64,000 nt of DNA from CAZEVY01 sp964515555 (GCA_964515555.1 CAZEVY010000008.1:1-64000); one strand, 5' to 3'; numbered from the stretch's first letter, positions 1 through 8,753 are shown. Program-made: numbers and translations. The notes: generated by a model from the sequence alone, not told the origin.

Positions 1-806
1 CGGTCACCAACAACGCCGGCGGCGGCCAGCCGGTCTCGATGGCGAACCTGCGCGCGGTGCGCGACGTCTGCCGCCGCCACGCGATTCCGTTCTACCTGGA
101 CGCCTGCCGCTTCGCCGAGAACGCCTGGTTCATCCGCGAGCGCGAGGCGGGATACGGCGCGCGGTCGCCAAAACAGATCGCGCAGGCAATGTTTTCGCTG
201 GCCGACGGCTGCACCTTCTCCGCCAAGAAGGACGCCTTCGCCAACATCGGCGGCTTCCTCTGCGGCAACGACGACCGCCTGGCCGAGCAGGAGACCAACC
301 TGCTCATCCTCACCGAGGGCTTCCCGACCTACGGCGGCCTGGCGGGCCGCGACCTGGAAGCCATCGCCGTGGGACTGGAAGAGATTCTGGACCCCGACTA
401 CCTCCGCTACCGCATCGCCTCGACGGCGTATCTGGGGCGCCACATCGCCGACCATGGCGTGCCGATCGTGGAGCCGCCGGGCGGCCACGCCATCTACATC
501 GACGCGGGGCGCATGCTGCCGCACATCCCGCGCGGGCGCTACCCGGCGCAGGCGCTGGCGGTGGAATTGTACCGGCACGCGGGCGTGCGCGGCGTCGAAA
601 TCGGATCGGTGATGTTCGGCGAAGCCGCGCGTCACGAGCTGCTGCGGCTGGCCGTGCCTCGCCGGGTTTACACGCAGAGCCACATCGACTACGTGGTCGA
701 GGCTATCCTGGAAGTGAACGAGCGCAAAGAGGCCATCGGCGGACTGAAAATCGTCGAGCAGCCGAGGGTACTGCGGCACTTCACCTGCCGGTTCCGGCGC
801 TTGTAA
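1..806 (+). CDS. tnaA: Tryptophanase (beta-eliminating lyase family), 5' end outside window
   Basis: PLP-dependent beta-eliminating lyase that splits tryptophan to indole, pyruvate and ammonia; the close relative tyrosine phenol-lyase acts on tyrosine. The reading frame is open from base 3, so the gene starts upstream; 267 residues of about 460 are present. Visible family blocks are GGGQPVSMANLRAVR, the PLP-lysine block SAKKDAF, EGFPTYGGLAGRDLEA, GGHAIYIDAGRMLPHIP, and the C-terminal LRHFTCRF. The segments DAGRMLPHIP, VEIGS and RVYTQSH are closer to tryptophanase than to tyrosine phenol-lyase. A PlsC gene follows after 8 bases on the same strand. Family is certain; substrate is inferred. Confidence 0.85.
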   Translation, partial: VTNNAGGGQPVSMANLRAVRDVCRRHAIPFYLDACRFAENAWFIREREAGYGARSPKQIAQAMFSLADGCTFSAKKDAFANIGGFLCGNDDRLAEQETNLLILTEGFPTYGGLAGRDLEAIAVGLEEILDPDYLRYRIASTAYLGRHIADHGVPIVEPPGGHAIYIDAGRMLPHIPRGRYPAQALAVELYRHAGVRGVEIGSVMFGEAARHELLRLAVPRRVYTQSHIDYVVEAILEVNERKEAIGGLKIVEQPRVLRHFTCRFRRL

Positions 807-814
807 CCGACCCG

Positions 815-1537
815 ATGACGCTCCGACTCCTTCGCGCCCGCCTCATCACGATGCCGCTCGCGGCGGCGACCTTTGTGGCTTTTTGGGCGACCGGACTGCT
901 GCTGTGGCTTCTTCCGGCGACGCGCGGCTGGCAGCACGTGAGCACGCGATTCTGGTCCCGCATCCTGCTGCGGGTGACGCGCGTGCGCCTTCGCACCGAG
1001 GGCCTGGAGAAGATCCCGCGCGACCGGCCCTGCGTGTTCGCGGCCAATCACCTGAGTTACCTCGACACGCCGGTGATGGCGGCGGCGCTGCCGATCCGGT
1101 TCCGCTTCATGGCGAAGGAATCGCTGTTCAAGGTGCCGATCGTGGGCGGTCACCTGCGGCGCGACGGACACATCGCGGTGCGGCGCGAGGACCCGCGCGA
1201 GGCGGCGCGCGCTTCGATGGAGGCGGTGCGGGCGGTGAAGGAGGATGCGGTCTCGGTGCTGGTGTTCGCCGAGGGGACGCGCTCGGGCGGAGCGTTGCAG
1301 GCGCTGAAGGCGGGCGCGGCGCACATCGCCATCAAGGCCGGGGCGATGCTGGTGCCGGTGGTGGTCTCCGGCACCGACGAGGCGCTGCCCAAGGGATCGC
1401 TGACGATTCTGCCGGCCAACGTGAGCGTGCGGGTCGGGAATCCTGTCCCGGTGGAGGGGCTGGGGTCGCGGGACCGCGACCGCGTGACGGGGCTGCTGCT
1501 GGAGGAGTTTCAGCGACTGCTGGCGGCGGAGGCGTGA
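815..1537 (+). CDS. plsC: 1-acyl-sn-glycerol-3-phosphate acyltransferase family (PlsC)
   Basis: Membrane-associated acyltransferase that puts the second acyl chain on lysophosphatidic acid to make phosphatidic acid for phospholipid synthesis. The 240-residue protein has an N-terminal hydrophobic segment (roughly residues 12-35), the catalytic H-x4-D box in ANHLSYLDTP, the FAEGTRS substrate-binding block and a VPVVVSGTDEALP block, all in family order and at usual length. The ATG at 815 lies 8 bases after the tryptophanase stop, which suggests co-transcription without a functional link. It could act on another acyl acceptor, since related acyltransferases share these boxes. Confidence 0.88.
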   Translation: MTLRLLRARLITMPLAAATFVAFWATGLLLWLLPATRGWQHVSTRFWSRILLRVTRVRLRTEGLEKIPRDRPCVFAANHLSYLDTPVMAAALPIRFRFMAKESLFKVPIVGGHLRRDGHIAVRREDPREAARASMEAVRAVKEDAVSVLVFAEGTRSGGALQALKAGAAHIAIKAGAMLVPVVVSGTDEALPKGSLTILPANVSVRVGNPVPVEGLGSRDRDRVTGLLLEEFQRLLAAEA

Positions 1538-1580
1538 CCTTCGTCGATCCTGTAGGCGTGGCCTATGCCGCGGCGCCCCC

Positions 1581-2303
1581 TCACTCCCCGATCAGTTTGA
1601 TCGACCCCACCCCTCCCTGCACGTCGACCCGAATCCGCACCTTCGCGTTCTCGTAGGCGTCGTTCACGTAACGATCGCCCTTCTTTTGTAGCCCCGTCAC
1701 CGAAATGTCGCCGAGGCCGCCCGACGCCGTCGCCGCCACCCCCACCTCTCTCGGCAGATACACCACCGCCTCGCCGACTCCGCCGCGGATGCGCACCGAA
1801 TAATCCTCGCGGGGCGCGCCGCGCAGGTCCACGCGCAGCGATCCGGCGCCCATCTCCACCGCGACGCTGCGCAGGCTCAGACTTCCGAGGTCGAGCCGCG
1901 CCTCGCCGGCGCCGAAGTGCACCCGCAGATCGATGGGAACGCCGTCGTTGAAACGCAGGTCCCAGCGATTCTTCCGCGACCCTCCGATGGAGCTCGATCC
2001 CCGCTGCTCCAGCGTCAGGTCGCCGATGCCTCCCGAATTCTTGTAGTCGATCACCGGTTTCCACTCGGCGACGTTGTAGGTGAAGCCGGCGTCCAGAAGC
2101 TTCGCGGCGCCGCCCCGGACGTTCAGCTCGCCGGCGGACATTTTCAGCTCGGCGCGCACGCGCTCCGCCTTGTCGAGGTGGATGGAGCGCGTTTCGCGCT
2201 GCTCCGGTCCGGAGGGAGCCATGTCGATCCCGCAGGCGCCGAGCGCCAGAGCCAACAGGATCGGCGCCAGTGTCGAGACCAGTTTCGAGGAATGTTTGGA
2301 CAT
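1581..2303 (-). CDS. Toast-rack domain lipoprotein (DUF2154/LiaF-like)
   Basis: A 240-residue exported lipoprotein. Starting at the ATG at 2303, the first 25 residues form a lipoprotein signal ending in the lipobox LGAC. The rest is rich in short beta strands with repeated glycine turns (for example SAGELNVRGG, GGIGDLTLEQ, GGVGEAVVYLP, GGLGDISVTG), as in the toast-rack/LiaF C-terminal fold that forms stacked beta sheets. Such proteins are often linked to cell-envelope stress sensing, but no specific role can be assigned. The same frame is open further upstream and a second ATG sits at 2327; 2303 is preferred because it gives a clean signal peptide. It is last in a minus-strand run behind lysA. 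Confidence 0.7.
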   Translation of the reverse strand: MSKHSSKLVSTLAPILLALALGACGIDMAPSGPEQRETRSIHLDKAERVRAELKMSAGELNVRGGAAKLLDAGFTYNVAEWKPVIDYKNSGGIGDLTLEQRGSSSIGGSRKNRWDLRFNDGVPIDLRVHFGAGEARLDLGSLSLRSVAVEMGAGSLRVDLRGAPREDYSVRIRGGVGEAVVYLPREVGVAATASGGLGDISVTGLQKKGDRYVNDAYENAKVRIRVDVQGGVGSIKLIGE

Positions 2304-2374
2304 GGAATGCCTCGCGTGAGAGTACATCGGATGGGCGGTGCGGATCAAGGCGTGGGCCGCGCCGGAGAGCGCAA

Positions 2375-3637
2375 TCAGACGCGCTCGCCGCGAACCATGT
2401 CCGCGAGCGTCTCGCGATCGCGCACCACGCGCCACGACGCGCCTTCCACCAGCACCTGGGCCGGCCGCGGCCGCGCATTGTAATTCGACGAGAGGACGAA
2501 CCCATAAGCGCCGGCCGTGCACACCGCCAGCAGGTCGCCGGGGAACACGTTGACCATCTCGCGGTCGCGCGCCAGAAAATCGCCGCTCTCGCACACCGGC
2601 CCCACCACGTCGGCCACCACCGTACCGCGTCCCGGCGCCGCCCGCAGCGGCACGATCTCGTGATGCGAGCGATAGAGCGCCGGGCGGATCAGGTCGTTCA
2701 TGGCGGCGTCGACGACGATGAATTCCTTGGCCCCGCTGCGCTTGCGGTAGAGCACGCGCGTGAGAAGCACGCCGGCCTCGCCGACGATGGAGCGCCCGGG
2801 CTCGACCATCACTTCCAGGTCGCGCCCGCTGTCGGCGGCGACGGCGGCGACCAGGCGCGCCACGGCCTCGCGGATCGCCGGCGCCGAATCTTCGGGCTTA
2901 TAGGCCACGCCCAGCCCGCCGCCCAGGTCGAGGTAGCGGATGGCGTGGCCGAGCGCGCGGAGCCGCCCGACCAGCGCCAGCATTTTCGCAAGCGCCTCGG
3001 CGATGGGATCGGTGTCGAGCATCTGGGAGCCGATGTGGCAGCTGACGCCGGCCACGTCGAGATGCGGGAAGCGGGCGGCGCGCTCGTAGACCTGTTCGAC
3101 CTCGGCGATGTCGATGCCGAACTTGTGATCGCGGAGGCCGGTGGAGATGTAGGGATGGGTGGCGGCGTCGATATCCGGGTTCACGCGCACCGCCACGCGC
3201 GCCCGTACGCCGCGGCGGGTGGCAAGCGCGTCGATCAGCGCGATCTCGGCCTCGGACTCGCAATGGAAGCCGTGGATGCCGGCTGCGAGCGCCGCCTCGA
3301 CCTCGCCGGCCGTCTTGCCGACTCCCGAGAAGACCACGCCCCCCGGCTGGCCGCCGGCGCGCAGCACGCGATCGAGCTCGCCGCCGCTGACGATATCGAA
3401 GCTCGACCCGGCGCGCGCCAGCAGCGCCAGGATCGCCAGGCTCGAGTTGGCCTTCACCGAATAGCAGACGCGGTGCGGGTGATCGCCGAAGGCCTCGTCG
3501 TAAGCGCGGTACTTGTCGAGGATCGCCGCGCTCGAATAGACGTAGCAGGGCGTGCCGGCGGCGCCGGCGATATCGGCCAGCGCGGCCTCCTCGCAATGAA
3601 GCGCCTGGCCCCGATACTCGTAGTGCGGAGCGAGCAC
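2375..3637 (-). CDS. lysA: Diaminopimelate decarboxylase
   Basis: PLP enzyme of alanine-racemase fold that decarboxylates meso-diaminopimelate to lysine, the last step of lysine synthesis. About 420 residues, normal for LysA. Visible sites are the PLP lysine in CYSVKANSS, the phosphate-binding HIGSQ and glycine loop LGGGLGV, EPGRSIVGEAG, the substrate-binding PVCESGD and the C-terminal GAYGFVLSSNYN. The frame continues upstream without a stop, but the first sensible start is GTG at 3637, six bases past the stop of the upstream phosphatase; homologues start near HYEYRGQALHCE. No other lys genes are in the window. Confidence 0.93.
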   Translation of the reverse strand: MLAPHYEYRGQALHCEEAALADIAGAAGTPCYVYSSAAILDKYRAYDEAFGDHPHRVCYSVKANSSLAILALLARAGSSFDIVSGGELDRVLRAGGQPGGVVFSGVGKTAGEVEAALAAGIHGFHCESEAEIALIDALATRRGVRARVAVRVNPDIDAATHPYISTGLRDHKFGIDIAEVEQVYERAARFPHLDVAGVSCHIGSQMLDTDPIAEALAKMLALVGRLRALGHAIRYLDLGGGLGVAYKPEDSAPAIREAVARLVAAVAADSGRDLEVMVEPGRSIVGEAGVLLTRVLYRKRSGAKEFIVVDAAMNDLIRPALYRSHHEIVPLRAAPGRGTVVADVVGPVCESGDFLARDREMVNVFPGDLLAVCTAGAYGFVLSSNYNARPRPAQVLVEGASWRVVRDRETLADMVRGERV

Positions 3638-3642
3638 GTCCC

Positions 3643-5394
3643 TCAGGGTCTCACTTTCATGACCACCAGCGTCTGATCGTCGAACACCGGCTTGATCCCG
3701 GTGAAGGCGCGCAGGGAGGCCAGGATGGCGTCGCAGATGGCCTCGGCCGGCTCGCGCCAGGTTTTTTGCAGCACGCGCTCCAGCCGCTCGCGCCCGTACT
3801 CCTCCTCGCTCGAATTGTGCTGGTCGACGATGCCGTCCGAGTAGAGCACGAACACGTCGCCGGGCCGCGCCGGGAACCGCACGTCCTCGTAGGCGCTGGC
3901 GGCCAGCAGGCCGAGCGGGACGCCCTCCAGTTTCTGCGTCACCAGTTTCCCCTTGCGGCAGATCAGCGGCGGCAGGGCGCCGGCGTTGGCCAGCGTCCAC
4001 TGCGAGGTCTTGGGCTCCCACAACATCAGGGCGAGCGTGACGTAGCGGCCGTCGACGTGACGCTCCATCAGCGCTCCATTGAGGAGGCCGAGGAGCTGAG
4101 CGGGCGTGCGCTTCCGCGTCGCGTGGCTCCGCAGCAGCCCGCTGACGAGCGCGCCGTAGAGAGCGGCCGCGGCGCTCTTGCCGCTGACGTCGCCGAAAGC
4201 CACCACGGCGTGGTCGTCGTCGCGCTCGAAGAAATCGTAGACGTCGCCGGAAATCTCGCGGGCCGGGAGCAGCCGCAGCGCGATCTCCAGACCCGGAATC
4301 GACGGCGCCTGGCGCGGGAGCAGCAGCGACTGCACGTTGCGCGCCGCCTCCAGGTCCTTCTCCATGCGCTCCTTGGCGCCGGCCAGCTCCTCGTAGAGGC
4401 GGGCGTTCTCCACCGCGTTGGCGATCATCGGGGCGATGAGCGTCAGCAACTGCACGTGTTCCTCGGTGAAGTAGCCGACGCGCTCGCTTTCCAGGTCCAT
4501 CACGCCGATGACGCCGTCCTTGGTCAGCAGCGGCACGGCGACTTCGGAGCGGATGCCCGGCGTGCAGGCGATGTAGCGCGGGTCGTCGCCGGTGTCCTCG
4601 ACGCGGATCGCTTCCCGCAGCTCGGCGGCGGCGCCCGTGATGCCGGCGCCGAGCGGGATGTGGTCCTGATTGACGCGCTGGTCGTAGCGCAGTCCGAAGC
4701 GATGGCGCAGCAGCATGTGGCTCTCGTCGAGCAGCATGATGCTGAAGCCGTCGAAGGCGATCAGCGAACGCACCATGGCGCCGATCTTGGCGAGCAGCGC
4801 ATCCAGATCGAGTATCGAGGAGAACTCCTGCGAGAGGCGCGCCAGCGTGCGGAGGGTGCGGTTCTGCCGCTCCACGCGCCGGTAGAGCCGCGCGTTGTCG
4901 ATCGCGCCCGCCACGCGCGCGGCGATCAGTTGCAGCAGGGCCCGGTCCTCCTCGGTGTAGGCGTCCGGCCGCGTCGACTGCATGTCGATGACGCCCACCA
5001 GACGTCCGCGCGCCAGCATCGGCACCGCCAGCTCGCTGCGCACCGCGTCGACCGCGTTGAGATAGCGCGGGTCGCTGTGCACGTCGTTGACGAGTACCGG
5101 CTGCCGGGACTGGGCGGCCGCGCCCGTGATGCCCTCGTCGAGCGGGATCAGCAGGCCGCGAACCACCTCGTCGCGATGTCCGATCGAGTAGCGGATGCGC
5201 AGCGCGCGGCTCTTCTCGCTGTACAGCAGGATGGCCAGCAGCTCGAAGGGCACCACGTCGCGGACAATCCCGGCGACGTTGGGGAGCAGCTTGTCCAGGT
5301 CGAGAGTGGTCGAGGTGGTGGCGACCACCTCCAGGAGGAAGTCGAGCAGCTCGGCGCGGTCGCGGAATCGCGTGTCGGTGGTGACAGTCGCCAT
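3643..5394 (-). CDS. Serine phosphatase with two GAF domains (RsbU/SpoIIE-type PP2C)
   Basis: A 583-residue cytoplasmic signalling protein. Two GAF sensor domains lie at about residues 20-175 and 195-340, each with a GITGAAA loop and an SE(L/V)AVP block. A short helix (EELAGAKERMEKDLEAARNV) leads into a PP2C/SpoIIE phosphatase at about 350-580, with metal-binding motifs EISGDVYDF, FGDVSGKS and YSDGIVDQ. Such proteins dephosphorylate anti-sigma-factor antagonists in partner-switching pathways, with GAF domains binding an unknown ligand. No anti-sigma factor or antagonist gene is adjacent. It starts 8 bases after deoC ends and stops just before lysA, so it is probably in the same transcript. 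Start ATG at 5394. Confidence 0.88.
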   Translation of the reverse strand: MATVTTDTRFRDRAELLDFLLEVVATTSTTLDLDKLLPNVAGIVRDVVPFELLAILLYSEKSRALRIRYSIGHRDEVVRGLLIPLDEGITGAAAQSRQPVLVNDVHSDPRYLNAVDAVRSELAVPMLARGRLVGVIDMQSTRPDAYTEEDRALLQLIAARVAGAIDNARLYRRVERQNRTLRTLARLSQEFSSILDLDALLAKIGAMVRSLIAFDGFSIMLLDESHMLLRHRFGLRYDQRVNQDHIPLGAGITGAAAELREAIRVEDTGDDPRYIACTPGIRSEVAVPLLTKDGVIGVMDLESERVGYFTEEHVQLLTLIAPMIANAVENARLYEELAGAKERMEKDLEAARNVQSLLLPRQAPSIPGLEIALRLLPAREISGDVYDFFERDDDHAVVAFGDVSGKSAAAALYGALVSGLLRSHATRKRTPAQLLGLLNGALMERHVDGRYVTLALMLWEPKTSQWTLANAGALPPLICRKGKLVTQKLEGVPLGLLAASAYEDVRFPARPGDVFVLYSDGIVDQHNSSEEEYGRERLERVLQKTWREPAEAICDAILASLRAFTGIKPVFDDQTLVVMKVRP

Positions 5395-5402
5395 GGCGGA
5401 GC

Positions 5403-6290
5403 TCACGCGGAAACCGCGGCCGATTCGACGATCTTCACGCTGGCGCTGGCGCCGATGCGCGTCGCGCCCGCGGCCGCCATGGTACGCAGATCGTCGAGCG
5501 TGCGGATGCCGCCCGAAGCCTTGACCCCCATCTCCGGTCCGACCACGCGGCGCATCAGCGCCACGTCGGCGGCCGTGGCGCCGTGGGGACCGAATCCCGT
5601 CGAGGTCTTGACGAAGTCGGCGCCGGCCAGCTTCGCCAGCGTGCAGGCGACGGCCTTCTGGTTGTCGTCGAGCAGCGCCGTTTCGAGGATCACCTTGACG
5701 ATGGCGCCGGCGGCGTGCGCCGCAGCGACCACCGACTGAATATCGAGCTTCACGCGATCCAGATCTCCGGACCGCAGCGCGCCCACGTTGATCACCATGT
5801 CGATCTCTACGGCTCCGCCGCGCACCGCCGCTTCCGTCTCGGCGACCTTGGCCTCGGTCGCCGTGGCGCCGAGCGGAAAGCCCACCACGGTGCACACCTT
5901 CACCGGCGATCCGGCCAGCTCGCGCGCCACCACCGGCACCCAGTAGGGATTCACGCAGACGCTGGCGAAGCTGTACTGGCGGGCCTCGGCGCACAGCTTA
6001 CGGATATCGGACTCGGTGGCCTCGGGGCGCAGCAGGGTGTGGTCGATCAGGGCGGCGATCGAGGAATCGATGCGCGTCGTGCGGTCGGAGGCCGAGACGC
6101 GGTCCGCCCCGGCGGCGACGATCTCCCGCGTCTTGGCATGGCAGGTCTGCGGGCAGCGCTGGACGCAGCCGGGACAGACCAGGTCGGGGATGTTCAGGCC
6201 CTCGCCCTTGGACGGCGCGACCCCGTGCGTGCGCGCAAGAATGCTATCGCCGATTTCGGCGACCAGCTGTTGGAGTTCGGCAGGGCTCAA
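5403..6290 (-). CDS. deoC: Deoxyribose-phosphate aldolase with Cys-rich N-terminal extension
   Basis: Class I aldolase that splits 2-deoxyribose 5-phosphate to glyceraldehyde 3-phosphate and acetaldehyde. The catalytic core (about residues 75-295) has the Schiff-base lysine in FVKTSTGF, the second lysine in VKASGGIR and EIDMVINVGAL. It is 295 residues long, some 70 more than a minimal DERA. The extra N-terminus starts with a predicted amphipathic helix (ELQQLVAEIGDSILAR), then a cysteine cluster at residues 39, 42, 46 and 50 (CPGCVQRCPQTCH). A short amphipathic helix plus linker is typical of bacterial-microcompartment encapsulation peptides. The start is TTG at 6290; no later start would keep the full core. 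rpiB lies 64 bases upstream. Confidence 0.9.
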   Translation of the reverse strand: MSPAELQQLVAEIGDSILARTHGVAPSKGEGLNIPDLVCPGCVQRCPQTCHAKTREIVAAGADRVSASDRTTRIDSSIAALIDHTLLRPEATESDIRKLCAEARQYSFASVCVNPYWVPVVARELAGSPVKVCTVVGFPLGATATEAKVAETEAAVRGGAVEIDMVINVGALRSGDLDRVKLDIQSVVAAAHAAGAIVKVILETALLDDNQKAVACTLAKLAGADFVKTSTGFGPHGATAADVALMRRVVGPEMGVKASGGIRTLDDLRTMAAAGATRIGASASVKIVESAAVSA

Positions 6291-6354
6291 TGGAAGTTCC
6301 GCTCTTTAGTCAAAATCGCGCACAATGCAGCGGGGCGCGAGCGTTCGACCGCCT

Positions 6355-6972
6355 TCATGGAGCGCCCCGCGCTGTGCGCTCTTCGATCTCGGCGATCTTC
6401 GCCACGCGAGCGGCGTGGCGCCCGCCGGCGAACGGCGTCGCGAGCCACGCGCGGAGCACGTCGCGCGCCTGGGTTTCGGTCAGGAGCCGGCCGCCGAGCG
6501 TGAGCACGTTGGCGTCGTTGTGCTCGCGGCTGTTGCGCGCCGAGGCCAAATCATAGCATAGCGCAGCGCGGATTCCCCGCACCTTGTTGGCGGCGATGGC
6601 CGAGCCGATCCCGGCGCCGTCGACGATGACGCCGCGCGAGGCGGCGCCGGAGGCGACCAGCGCGGCCACGGAGGCCGCGATGTCGGGATAGTCGGCGGGC
6701 TTCTCGTCGTGAACTCCGACGTCGCGCACGGCCAGTCCGAGCTCTTCGAGCACCGCCTTCAGCGACTCCTTCATACGGAATCCGCCGTGGTCGGACCCCA
6801 GCGCGACGGTCTTCTCCGCCGAGGCCGGCGGCAGGTCGGCGGCGTGCACCTCGACGATGGTCACCCCGCGCAGCCGCGCCGCTTCGGCGGCCGAAGGCGT
6901 GACGATCGCGCCACGCGCGACGCGCAGCTCGCCGCTCGCGGGAATGTCGCGCTCGGTGACGACGGTTCGCAT
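6355..6972 (-). CDS. rpiB: Ribose 5-phosphate isomerase B-like protein with N-terminal extension
   Basis: RpiB/LacAB family isomerase of 205 residues. The core (from about residue 55) carries ALGSDHGGF, DYPDIA, GAGIGSAIAANKVRGIRAA and NSREHNDANVLTLG, all family hallmarks. Two features are odd. First, where classical RpiB has the active-site cysteine in the C-G-T-G-I-G loop, this protein has aspartate (VDGAGIG). Second, a 50-residue N-terminal segment precedes the core, with a pattern (GELRVARGAIVTPSAAEAAR then RGVTIVEV) that resembles the start of EutT-like microcompartment proteins. It heads the minus-strand run with deoC. An isomerase feeding or draining a sugar-phosphate aldolase is the likely role; exact substrate unknown. 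Confidence 0.87.
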   Translation of the reverse strand: MRTVVTERDIPASGELRVARGAIVTPSAAEAARLRGVTIVEVHAADLPPASAEKTVALGSDHGGFRMKESLKAVLEELGLAVRDVGVHDEKPADYPDIAASVAALVASGAASRGVIVDGAGIGSAIAANKVRGIRAALCYDLASARNSREHNDANVLTLGGRLLTETQARDVLRAWLATPFAGGRHAARVAKIAEIEERTARGAP

Positions 6973-7225
6973 CCGGTTCCTATGGTAGCGAGTCGCCGCG
7001 CCCGTGGTTGGACACACATCTCGCGGCTTGCACCGGTGGAGGCGAACCGAGGTGTGGGGATTTACCCCAATTACGGGTGAAATGACCCACGCGGCGCCGG
7101 ATTCGCGCTCCAAATCCGCGAGACTGCCGTGGCCACCCGATTGCACATTGACGCGCCAATCGCCATAGTTGTGGCCGGTGAATGGCGGCCGCCCACACGG
7201 ATGCGCCGGTTCCTAAGGAGGCCGT

Positions 7226-7657
7226 ATGGACTCAGAACGACGCGGCTGGATAGCCGCACTGTTTGGGGGAGGCTTTGCGGCGTCGATGGCCTCCTTCTTC
7301 TATCCCGTCCTGCGCTACGTCAATCCTCCTAAGGTAACCGAGGCGCCCGTCAACGAAGTCGCCGCCGGGAAGGTCGGCGACCTGATGGTGAACGCCGGCA
7401 GGATCGTCCGCTTCGGAAGCAAGCCGGCGCTGCTGGTGCGCACCGGAGAGTCGGAATGGCGGGCCTTCGAAGGCACCTGCACGCACCTGAATTGCACCGT
7501 GCAGTATCACCGGGAGGCGCGGCAGATCTGGTGCGCCTGTCACAACGGATTCTACGATCTCAACGGCAAGGTGGTCTCCGGACCGCCGCCGCGCGCGCTG
7601 ACGGCCTTCGACGTCCACGTCCGCGGCGACGAAGTGGTCATCTCCAAGCGAGCCTGA
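7226..7657 (+). CDS. Rieske iron-sulfur protein of a quinol oxidoreductase
   Basis: A 143-residue Rieske subunit with one N-terminal membrane anchor (about residues 9-31) and a C-terminal 2Fe-2S domain. The cluster ligands are C85 and H87 in CTHLNC and C103 and H106 in CACHNG; C90 and C105 would make the usual disulfide. It takes electrons from quinol at the Qo site and passes them to a cytochrome c. A strong ribosome site AAGGAGG lies 4 bases before the ATG. It is the first gene of a four-gene redox module, with cytochrome b starting 1 base after its stop. Confidence 0.93.
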   Translation: MDSERRGWIAALFGGGFAASMASFFYPVLRYVNPPKVTEAPVNEVAAGKVGDLMVNAGRIVRFGSKPALLVRTGESEWRAFEGTCTHLNCTVQYHREARQIWCACHNGFYDLNGKVVSGPPPRALTAFDVHVRGDEVVISKRA

Positions 7658-7658
7658 G

Positions 7659-8753
7659 ATGGGTCTAGGACCGGCGGCGTCTTCGGTGGGGCGATGGCTT
7701 GACGAACGCCTGGCCCTGGAATCGGTGCGCTCGCTGCTGGCGCACAAGAGCGTCCCGAAGCACTCCTCGACGCTCTGGTACTACTTCGGCGGCATCACGC
7801 TGTTCCTGTTCGGCATTCAGGTCGCGACCGGAATTCTGCTGCTTCTCTACTACCGGCCCACCGTCACCGAAGCCTACGAGAGCGTGCAGTTCATCATGAC
7901 CGAAGTCCCCTTCGGGTGGCTGATCCGGTCAATTCACAGCTGGTCGGCGAACCTGATGGTGCTGACGGCCTTCATTCACATGTTCAGTGTGGTGTTCCTG
8001 CACGCTTACCGGCGGCCGCGCGAAGTCACCTGGCTGAGCGGCGTCGGACTGCTCGGCCTCACGCTGGCCTTCGGCTTCAGCGGCTACCTTCTGCCCTGGA
8101 ACACGATCTCGTTCTTCGCCACTCGCGTGGGGACCGACATGGCCGAGGCCGTCCCGCTCATCGGCAGCCACATGGCGCGCTTTCTGCGCGGCGGCGACGA
8201 CGTCGGCGGCGCCACCCTGACGCGCTTCTTCGGACTGCACGTCGCCATTCTGCCCGGCATCACGACCATGCTGATCCTGCTGCACGTGGCGCTGGTGCAG
8301 CGTCACGGCATCAGCACGCCGCCGGCGGTCGAACAGCGCCACGCGAACGCCGGATCGCGAGTGCCGCACATCCCGTTCGTCCCGAATTTTCTGCTGCGCG
8401 AGTTGATGGCCTGGTACGCCGCGCTCGGAGTGCTCGGCTGCCTGGCGGCCATCTTCCCCTGGGAACTCGGCGACAAGGCCGATCCCTTCGCCGCGGCGCC
8501 GGCGGGCATTCGGCCCGAATGGTATTTCCTGGCGCCGTTCTACACGCTGAAGCTGATCCCCAGCCACGTCGCTGGCATCGAGGGCGAGATCGTGGGAATC
8601 CTCGGATTCGGCGCGCTGATCGCCTGGTGGGTGCTGCTGCCCTTCTGGGCGACGGCGCGGAGCGGCGAGCTGCGCGTGCGCCTGGTGACGGGCGCAGGCG
8701 TCGTGCTGATCGCCTACCTGGCGATGTTCACCTATCTGGGGCACACGCGATGA
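7659..8753 (+). CDS. Cytochrome b, fused b6/subunit-IV type
   Basis: A 364-residue membrane subunit of a bc-type quinol:cytochrome c oxidoreductase. It unites the b6-like four-helix part and a subunit-IV-like part, with the Qo motif PEWY in IRPEWYFLAPFYTLK. The first heme-ligand histidine pair (SIHSWSANL to AFIHMF) has 13 residues between; the second (FFGLHVAIL to LILLHVAL) has 14, the spacing of cytochrome b6 rather than mitochondrial cytochrome b. The cysteine that binds heme c(i) in b6f is replaced (YYFGGIT), so that heme is probably absent. It overlaps the next gene by ATGA, so the two are translationally coupled. Confidence 0.93.
   Translation: MGLGPAASSVGRWLDERLALESVRSLLAHKSVPKHSSTLWYYFGGITLFLFGIQVATGILLLLYYRPTVTEAYESVQFIMTEVPFGWLIRSIHSWSANLMVLTAFIHMFSVVFLHAYRRPREVTWLSGVGLLGLTLAFGFSGYLLPWNTISFFATRVGTDMAEAVPLIGSHMARFLRGGDDVGGATLTRFFGLHVAILPGITTMLILLHVALVQRHGISTPPAVEQRHANAGSRVPHIPFVPNFLLRELMAWYAALGVLGCLAAIFPWELGDKADPFAAAPAGIRPEWYFLAPFYTLKLIPSHVAGIEGEIVGILGFGALIAWWVLLPFWATARSGELRVRLVTGAGVVLIAYLAMFTYLGHTR

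Noticed and set aside
5403..6972. A complete microcompartment operon
   Set aside because: No small shell-protein genes were found near deoC and rpiB or elsewhere in the window, so only cargo-like traits are reported.
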